NCBI GenBank assembly: GCA_945869245.1
Contig: CAMBOY010000145.1
Coordinates: forward strand, 1-7,843
Direction of reading: 5' to 3'
From: Hydrogenophaga intermedia
GTDB taxonomy: Bacteria; Pseudomonadota; Gammaproteobacteria; Burkholderiales; Burkholderiaceae_C
Length of the DNA stretch: 7,843 nt
Of the stretch, positions 6,488 to 7,843 are shown piece after piece. Under the pieces are notes generated by a model, which was not told the DNA's origin, did no database searches, and saw only the letters and a program-made list of their open reading frames with translations. Within the stretch, counting starts at the first letter, position 1, and each line of letters starts with the position of its first letter. The translations under genes and the position numbers were made by a program.

Positions 6488-6503
6488 GTTGGCCGAAGCC
6501 AAC
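6488..6503 (-). promoter_or_regulatory. C(UUCG)G tetraloop hairpin in the leader
   Basis: Leftward RNA would contain GUUGGC-UUCG-GCCAAC, a perfect 6-bp stem closed by the very stable C(UUCG)G tetraloop. No T-run follows, so it is not a typical terminator. It sits near the start of the transcript expected from the ECF-like promoter candidate at 6513-6538 and could protect the 5' end. Its 3' arm GGCCAAC (6494-6488) is also complementary to GUUGGCC directly before the FAD start codon (6346-6340); a 7-bp match may be chance. Confidence 0.45.
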
Positions 6504-6512
6504 ACGGTAGAA

Positions 6513-6538
6513 GACTCCCGTAGAAACGCCAAAGTTCC
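6513..6538 (-). promoter_or_regulatory. Candidate ECF-sigma-type promoter of the lipid operon
   Basis: The minus strand has GGAACTT (6538-6532), 16 bases, then GTC (6515-6513) followed by TTC. This resembles E. coli sigma-E promoters (GGAACTT, about 15-16 bases, GTC), and many ECF sigma factors use a GGAAC -35 element. Transcription would begin near 6503-6506 and give a leader of about 165 bases. It is a motif match only, with no ECF sigma gene in view. Confidence 0.3.
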
Positions 6539-6590
6539 CGACAACGACCAACAAAAATGCGTTTGAATCATGGACTATGAAGTCAAGAAG

Positions 6591-6619
6591 TTACTAGTTA
6601 GTTTCATTGTGACTGATCA
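6591..6619 (-). promoter_or_regulatory. Alternative promoter candidate, TGATCA / TAGTAA
   Basis: Minus strand TGATCA (6619-6614), 17 bases, TAGTAA (6596-6591). As I recall it, the RpoE-ChrR singlet-oxygen sigma factor of Rhodobacter uses a TGATCC-type -35 with a TA-rich -10, and controls the related operon there. The match is imperfect and competes with the GGAACTT candidate further downstream. The -35 hexamer is the centre of the 16-bp palindrome at 6609-6624. Confidence 0.2.
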
Positions 6620-6624
6620 GTCAC
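6609..6624. promoter_or_regulatory. 16-bp perfect palindrome, operator-like
   Basis: GTGACTGATCAGTCAC is its own exact reverse complement, and flanking bases extend the symmetry to 22 bp with one mismatched pair (6606-6627). It overlaps the stop codon of the peroxidase gene. With no proper loop and no T-run it is a poor terminator; a binding site for a dimeric regulator of the downstream operon is more likely. It does not match the CRP site (spacing is 8 rather than 6), nor the CarH/LitR-type operator as I recall it. Confidence 0.45.
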
Positions 6625-7229
6625 GATTTGACCAGTAACGCTTGCTCAATATCCTTCAACAATTGGGGGTTATCAGGCGCCACCGCACTGGGATAGCTGC
6701 GCACCGTCTGACCGTCGCGCGCAATCAGGTATTTGTGAAAGTTCCACTGCGGTGCCGATCCGGTGCGCTGCGCCAGCGCGCGAAAGAACGGGTGCGCATC
6801 GCGTCCCACCACGGTGGTCTTGCTCATCATGGGAAAGCGCACGCCAAAGGTGTTCTCACAGAAATCGGCGATTTGCTGGGCGCTACCAGGCTCTTGGCGG
6901 CCAAAGTCGTTGGACGGAAACCCGATCACCGCCAGCCCGCGCGCGCGCCAGCGCCGGTCCAGCGCTTCCAGACCACTGTACTGGCCCGTGAAGCCGCACA
7001 AGCTCGCGGTGTTGACCACCAGCAGCACTTGACCGGCAAACTGGCACAAGGGCACCGGCTTTTCGTCTTGCAGCCGCAAAAAGGTGTGCGCCAGCAGCGG
7101 CGGGCAAGCCGTGGCCGTGGCCGGAGCAGCCAGCGCCGACAGCGGCCAGGCCAATGCGGCGCCCAGCAGGCGGCGCCGCTGCGATGCCCTTGCGCCGGAC
7201 AGAGGTAAGAAGAGGTCTTGGCGGATCAT
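6621..7229 (-). CDS. Glutathione peroxidase family protein, probably exported (thiol peroxidase type)
   Basis: A 202-residue peroxidase of the glutathione peroxidase family, which reduces hydrogen peroxide and organic or lipid hydroperoxides. The peroxidatic residue is Cys78 in NTASLCGFTGQYSGLEAL, with no sign of selenocysteine. Tetrad partners are Gln112 (FGRQEPGS) and Trp162-Asn163 (QWNFHKYL). Cys124 in DFCENTFGVRFP is 46 residues after Cys78, the same spacing as the peroxidatic/resolving pair of yeast Gpx3, so a thioredoxin-type reductant is likely. The N-terminus has QRRRLLGAALAWPLSALA (about 17-34), a Tat-like or Sec signal peptide, suggesting a periplasmic enzyme near membrane lipids. 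The ATG at 7229 was chosen because it gives this signal peptide. An upstream ATG at 7391 would run through the divergent regulator gene. The enzyme lies on the same strand as the lipid operon but 281 bases upstream of it. Confidence 0.92.
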   Translation of the reverse strand: MIRQDLFLPLSGARASQRRRLLGAALAWPLSALAAPATATACPPLLAHTFLRLQDEKPVPLCQFAGQVLLVVNTASLCGFTGQYSGLEALDRRWRARGLAVIGFPSNDFGRQEPGSAQQIADFCENTFGVRFPMMSKTTVVGRDAHPFFRALAQRTGSAPQWNFHKYLIARDGQTVRSYPSAVAPDNPQLLKDIEQALLVKS

Positions 7230-7253
7230 GGCCTTGTGCAGGACAATTGGAAG

Positions 7254-7282
7254 CAGATACAGGGCTTGTGTGGCACTGTGAA
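7254..7282 (-). promoter_or_regulatory. Candidate sigma-70 promoter of the peroxidase gene
   Basis: Minus strand TTCACA (7282-7277), 17 bases, TATCTG (7259-7254): five of six matches to the -35 consensus and three of six to the -10, with ideal spacing. It would start transcription about 18 bases before the peroxidase ATG. It lies in the 73-base divergent gap, so a regulator bound here could act on both genes. The -10 match is weak. Confidence 0.3.
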
Positions 7283-7302
7283 CGAAAAGACCCATTTTGT
7301 CC

Positions 7303-7843
7303 ATGACAAAGCAGCATCTCCCCATCGCCGTCATGTTGCGGCGCCACAGCATCGCCGATGTGGAGCGAGACACGGGTGTTTCCAAAGACACCTTGCGGGT
7401 CTGGGAACGCCGCTATGGCTTTCCCGACCCGGCGCGCGACGAGATCGGCGAGCGCTGGTACACCGACGAACAGCTCGGCCGGCTGCGCCAGGTGCGCCGC
7501 TTGCTCGACCGGGGCTGGAGGCCCAACAAAGTGGTGCCCCTGGGCATGGACGATCTGTTGGCTCTGCTCGAAGGGCCAGCGCACAAGGCCACGCCCGGCG
7601 CGAACACGCGCACCGCGCCCGCGCCCGAGCCCTGCGAGCACCCCTTGGTGGCCAACTGGATGCATTGGGTGGTGGAATGCGACGCCGCGTCCTTGCGCCA
7701 AGCCATGGAACGCGCCTTGCTGACCGACGGTCTGGCCTATTTGTTGCGCGAGGTGTTGCCGCCCATGACCCGCGCCGTCGGCATGGGCTGGATCAATGGC
7801 GAATTGGGTATCCACCAAGAGCACCTCTACACCGAGACGGTGC
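7303..7843 (+). CDS. MerR-family, CarH/LitR-like cobalamin-dependent light-responsive regulator (3' end cut)
   Basis: The first 180 residues of a transcription factor. The N-terminal MerR helix-turn-helix is clear: SIADVERDTGVSKDTLRVWE (16-35), then RRYGFP, and the wing segment RWYTDEQLGRLRQVRRLLDRG (51-71 in total). After a Pro/Ala-rich linker (about 92-112) comes a helical region like the one that precedes B12-binding domains. It includes the W-x9-E-H motif (W163, E173, H174 in GWINGELGIHQEH), which in CarH contacts the adenosyl group of adenosylcobalamin and underlies light sensing. The Rossmann half that would carry the DxHxxG cobalamin ligand lies beyond the window. In the dark such proteins repress; light breaks the Co-C bond and releases DNA. 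The ATG at 7303 gives the usual short lead-in to the HTH; M11 (7333) is an alternative. Divergence from the peroxidase gene suggests autoregulation and control of the neighbouring genes. Confidence 0.88.
   Translation, partial: MTKQHLPIAVMLRRHSIADVERDTGVSKDTLRVWERRYGFPDPARDEIGERWYTDEQLGRLRQVRRLLDRGWRPNKVVPLGMDDLLALLEGPAHKATPGANTRTAPAPEPCEHPLVANWMHWVVECDAASLRQAMERALLTDGLAYLLREVLPPMTRAVGMGWINGELGIHQEHLYTETV

Noticed and set aside
6608..6625. CRP-like site TGTGA...TCACG
   Set aside because: The half-sites are 8 bases apart rather than 6 and the second is imperfect; the symmetry is better described as a single 16-bp palindrome.
7230..7302. CarH/LitR-type operator with TGTACA-like half-sites in the divergent gap
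   Set aside because: Only weak fragments such as GATACA and TGTGAA are present, with unsuitable spacing, so no operator was annotated.

Overview
The window looks like chromosomal DNA from a GC-rich betaproteobacterium, most likely Burkholderiales (Comamonadaceae-like). This is inferred from base composition, tightly packed leftward genes and protein style; there is no rRNA or other marker to confirm it. I see no mobile element, tRNA, CRISPR array or plasmid feature.

Layout. Positions 1-6339 hold one compact leftward (minus-strand) operon, read from right to left: FAD-dependent oxidoreductase (4930-6339), DUF1365 protein (4133-4933), cyclopropane-fatty-acid-synthase-like methyltransferase (2850-4121), secreted chalcone-isomerase-like protein (2291-2833), GPH/MelB-type MFS transporter (943-2286), DUF3833 lipoprotein (401-946) and a short-chain dehydrogenase (1-404, cut by the window edge). 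Three junctions are 4-base stop/start overlaps and the others are 4, 11 and 16 bases apart, so this is very probably one transcript. A 281-base non-coding stretch (6340-6620) separates it from a leftward, apparently exported glutathione peroxidase gene (6621-7229). After 73 bases, a MerR-family regulator with a CarH/LitR-type B12-binding region (7303 to the right edge, cut) runs rightward, divergent from the peroxidase gene.

How the genes may work together. From memory, this gene set resembles the Rhodobacter sphaeroides operon next to rpoE-chrR (SDR, hypothetical, GPH symporter, flavin amine oxidase, CFA-like methylase). That operon belongs to the singlet-oxygen response and to synthesis of methylated and furan fatty acids on phospholipids. 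Here the neighbours are a probable light-sensing cobalamin regulator and a lipid-hydroperoxide-type peroxidase. The simplest reading is a light / singlet-oxygen membrane-protection locus. The methyltransferase lacks two of the residues that hold the catalytic bicarbonate in E. coli Cfa. This suggests a product other than a plain cyclopropane ring.

The most unusual non-coding signal is the leader before the FAD gene. It holds a C(UUCG)G hairpin, a long pyrimidine tract, and an intrinsic-terminator-like hairpin that competes with an 11-bp long-range pairing. Together these resemble a terminator/antiterminator switch. Regulatory calls are pattern-based and of modest confidence.
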